Positions 61,309-64,000 of a stretch of DNA of 64,000 nt are shown in pieces. Numbering within the stretch: position 1 is the first letter of the stretch; each line of letters begins with the position of its first letter. The stretch lies in the NCBI RefSeq assembly GCF_007565055.1, contig NC_044551.1, forward strand, positions 97,928,089-97,992,088. The letters run 5' to 3'. The notes under the pieces were generated by a model. It had not been told where the DNA came from. It made no database searches and saw nothing but the letters and a program-made list of their open reading frames with translations. A program made the position numbers and the translations under genes. Origin of the DNA: Rhinopithecus roxellana (taxonomy: Eukaryota > Chordata > Mammalia > Primates > Cercopithecidae).

Positions 61309-62089
61309 TGGGTAATCCGAAAACGACAATAAGGGTTAAAAACAGTGGGGCTATCATTACCTATAGGCCTGAAAGGGGAAGGTTTGGGGTGTTTGAAGTT
61401 ACTAGAATCTGGGCAGAGAGAATCGTGTGATAGGGGTGCCTTAGGAGAATCATGGTGTTGAGTAAAGAGCCCAGCAACCTCAGGAAGGGAGTCAGAGCAG
61501 GAATACCCCAACCATTCTCTTCTCCCCTCCTCTAATCTCTCGATGGAGATTCCTATTAGCTGAGGCCAGAAAACCAGAAGCCAACGATGCCCCAAGAACT
61601 TCAGAGTAGCAGGAGGTGACACGGAAAATGTTTGCAAGTCTTTGGCCAGAAAACACACTGGCAGAGCCAGCAAACAATCTACATCCCTCCTGTAATTTCA
61701 CAATGGATCTGATTATGCCTCAAGTTGCTGGAGGATGTGCTAACATTAAACCCGTGATTAAATGAAGCAGACTTAGATAAAGGGAACATCATCCTGAGGA
61801 CTCAGAGAGACCAAAACAAATTCTTTTTTTATTTGCTCTGGGAGCCACAAGAAAACTTTAGAAATCTGGTGTCACCTAATGGATGTATGCAAATGTGATC
61901 CTGACAGAAAAAAATGAAAAAATTAGACGGGGTAAAAAGACTGAGAAAAAAAGATAACACAGTAATATGTACAGCAGATGAAGTGGATGGGGAATTATTA
62001 CAAGGAAGTTACCAACATAATTGCAAAGTTAAATTTTCTACTGGAGGCAGTAAAATACAGAATTGAAAATGTAGTAAAAAATAAAAGTG

Positions 62090-62391
62090 GGCTGGGCGCA
62101 GTGGCTCATGCCTGTAATCCCAGCACTTTGGGAGCCCGAGGCAGGTGGATCACTTGAGGCCAGAGTTCGAGACCAGCCTGGCCATCATGGTGAAACCCCA
62201 CCTCTACTAAAAATACAAAAATTAACCCAGTGTGGTGGTGCATGCCTGTAATCCCGAGGTTGAGGCATGAGAATCACTTCAATCCAGAAGGTGGAAGTTG
62301 CAGTGAGCCGAGACTGCACTACTGCACTCTAGCCTGGGTGACAGAGCAGAAACTCTGTCTCAAATAAATAAATAAAAATAAAATAAATAAA
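62090..62391 (+). mobile_element. Alu, full-length with target-site duplication
   Basis: It runs from GGCTGGGCGCAGTGGCTCAT to an AATA-rich tail. ATAAAAGTG occurs at 62081-62089 and 62392-62400. A short deletion in the right monomer removes part of CAGCTACTCGGGAGG. Confidence 0.94.
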
Positions 62392-64000
62392 ATAAAAGTG
62401 ATATGGGAGAGAATCTCGAGAAACTCTGAAAGCAAAGATCAACGGCATATTTGAGAAAACAACTTTTTATCTTATACACTTTGCTGAGTTTCAGTTTTAA
62501 ATTGTGAGGATACAAATTTAAAGGGTTTACTGCTTTCCAGGAAAAAAAAAAAAAAAGAATCAAGGGCAAAAAGTACCTACATCATAGCAGAAGTTTTGAG
62601 TCTTAAAAGTGAAGAAAAATTTCATAAGCCTTTGGAAAAGATTTTATGAAAGTTGTGTTTGGAAGTTGATCTTCTCCTCTGCAACTCTAAGTACCAGAAG
62701 ACAACTTGCCACGTACATAGAGCAAAATATGCAGCGTGAGCATTTTATTACTTGACAATTTTAACGTAGTCAAGTTAAAGAGAAAGACTTATACATCTAG
62801 TTGCTCAGAAAATTACCCTTGCATTTTGAATAGTTTTAATTGGATGAGAGATGACTCAAAATTTAAATCTAACATGTAGTCAGCAAACTCTAATGTTCTT
62901 TACAAAATAACCTCAAACACATTTGTCTGACTCATCTGTTTTATCCCATCACTTACAGACAACTGGGCATGGAAGTGAAGGGTATAAAAATTTTGTTAAG
63001 GTTTCCCTTCCTCAGCATTCATCCTAAATTTAGAATTGAGAAGGTTTGTGTGTTACCAGTCCATGCTGCAGCTCAGAGTGAAGCTTGACCCTAAAGCGTC
63101 CTCTCAGTTTTAACTCATTTAGAAACAGAAGTGTGTTTTTATCATCATCTTAAAGTCATGGTTGATGATACCTGAAACAATAACTGTTTTAATTTTGTAC
63201 TGGCCACTGCCAAATGGCAAAACTTTTGGGTATTTGGGACATTGAATTAGAAGGAGTACTATAAGTTTTGTTTGTTTCCTTTAAAAGAAAAAATGTATGA
63301 ATAATATGACGCCCAAATGCACTGCAAGTTACTTGAGTAATCATTTTGGGCCTCTCTAAAATTCATGTTGAAGACAGCAGTGATTGGAGATTTTAAGTTA
63401 GGGAATCCTAATAAATCCACTCAGAGGCTGACATTAGCTGTGACCAAACAGTTCTTTACAAAATTTTTCATATATGGGATCTATAAATGTCTTCTTGTTA
63501 GTGATGCTTAACAATTAGTGCACATTGTATAATTTCAACTGTCTCTTAAGAAGCGTAGAAGCGGGTCATAAGAAAATAAACTCAAAATATTAACAGATGT
63601 GTACTTTCAAGGCTTTGAGTATGGATTTTGTAAGCATTTCTACTGTTTCTATAATGAACATTTATAATTTTTAAATCTGAAAACTTGAAAAATTCAGCAT
63701 ATACAATACATTATATAATTTAACACAACCACATATTCACAGCACAACATGGAAAGAAAATAAATCAAAGTGTTAATAGCATATATCTCTAGGTTGTAGA
63801 AATATATACTTTTTTTCATTTTTGCAATGTTTTAGACATTTTGATAATAATCATGTTTTAGATTTATAAGGGAATAAATGAAGGAAACCTGGAAGCATTT
63901 TCACCATGATTTATCTTTTTTCTTCAAGGAACAACTATATGAAAGAATATCCCACGTGTTTCACTGAGGAGTTTTATGACCTAATAATAATAATAATTAC

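Larger units (their letters stand above)
35449..64000. other. Intergenic sequence downstream of FBXL7
   Basis: There is no exon-like open frame with splice sites and no processed gene copy. Unassigned stretches are 35449-36080, 36157-37675, 38340-38554, 38864-40610, 41312-43332, 43845-44850, 47110-47590, 48391-48849, 49170-49887, 50301-51580, 52115-53830, 54203-54734, 55531-57138, 61309-62089 and 62401-64000. They hold AT-rich sequence with only short simple repeats. Regulatory elements cannot be excluded from sequence alone. Confidence 0.8.

Overview
This window is primate nuclear DNA, almost certainly human. It is AT-rich and crowded with Alu elements (including AluY-type copies), MaLR and ERVL LTRs, MADE1 and Tigger1 DNA transposons, and L1, L2 and MIR fragments. 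Coding sequence is split by canonical GT-AG introns. The only gene I can support is FBXL7 (F-box and leucine-rich repeat protein 7), read on the + strand. Its human copy lies on 5p15.1; that location is recalled, not derived from the window.

Layout. Positions 1-23765 are the 3' part of the intron before exon 3. Exon 3 (23766-24377) encodes residues 43-247: a low-complexity Ser/Pro-rich stretch, the F-box and the first leucine-rich repeats. Positions 24378-32075 are the last intron. Exon 4 starts at 32076, carries the remaining leucine-rich repeats and the stop codon (32810-32812), and continues as a 3' UTR of about 2.6 kb to an AATAAA at 35424-35429. The two exons give 448 of the protein's 491 residues; the first 42 and the first base of codon 43 lie upstream of the window. 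From about 35450 to 64000 I see no gene, only interspersed repeats and unassigned AT-rich sequence.

The encoded protein is the substrate-recognition subunit of an SCF (SKP1-CUL1-F-box) ubiquitin ligase. The F-box docks on SKP1 and the curved leucine-rich repeat domain holds the substrate.

I found no undescribed biological system. What stands out is structural: a duplicated AT-rich palindrome (21936-22410), a 211-bp direct duplication 1,098 bp apart (6828-7038 and 7926-8136), a 142-bp tandem duplication just upstream of exon 4 (30981-31264), several perfect hairpins, two MADE1 elements (one split by an Alu), an inverted pair of ERVL-type LTRs, and a nearly full-length Tigger1 with a decayed transposase. 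Repeat family names come from recalled consensus sequences, not from a database search. No CRISPR array, rRNA, tRNA or functional small-RNA gene was seen.
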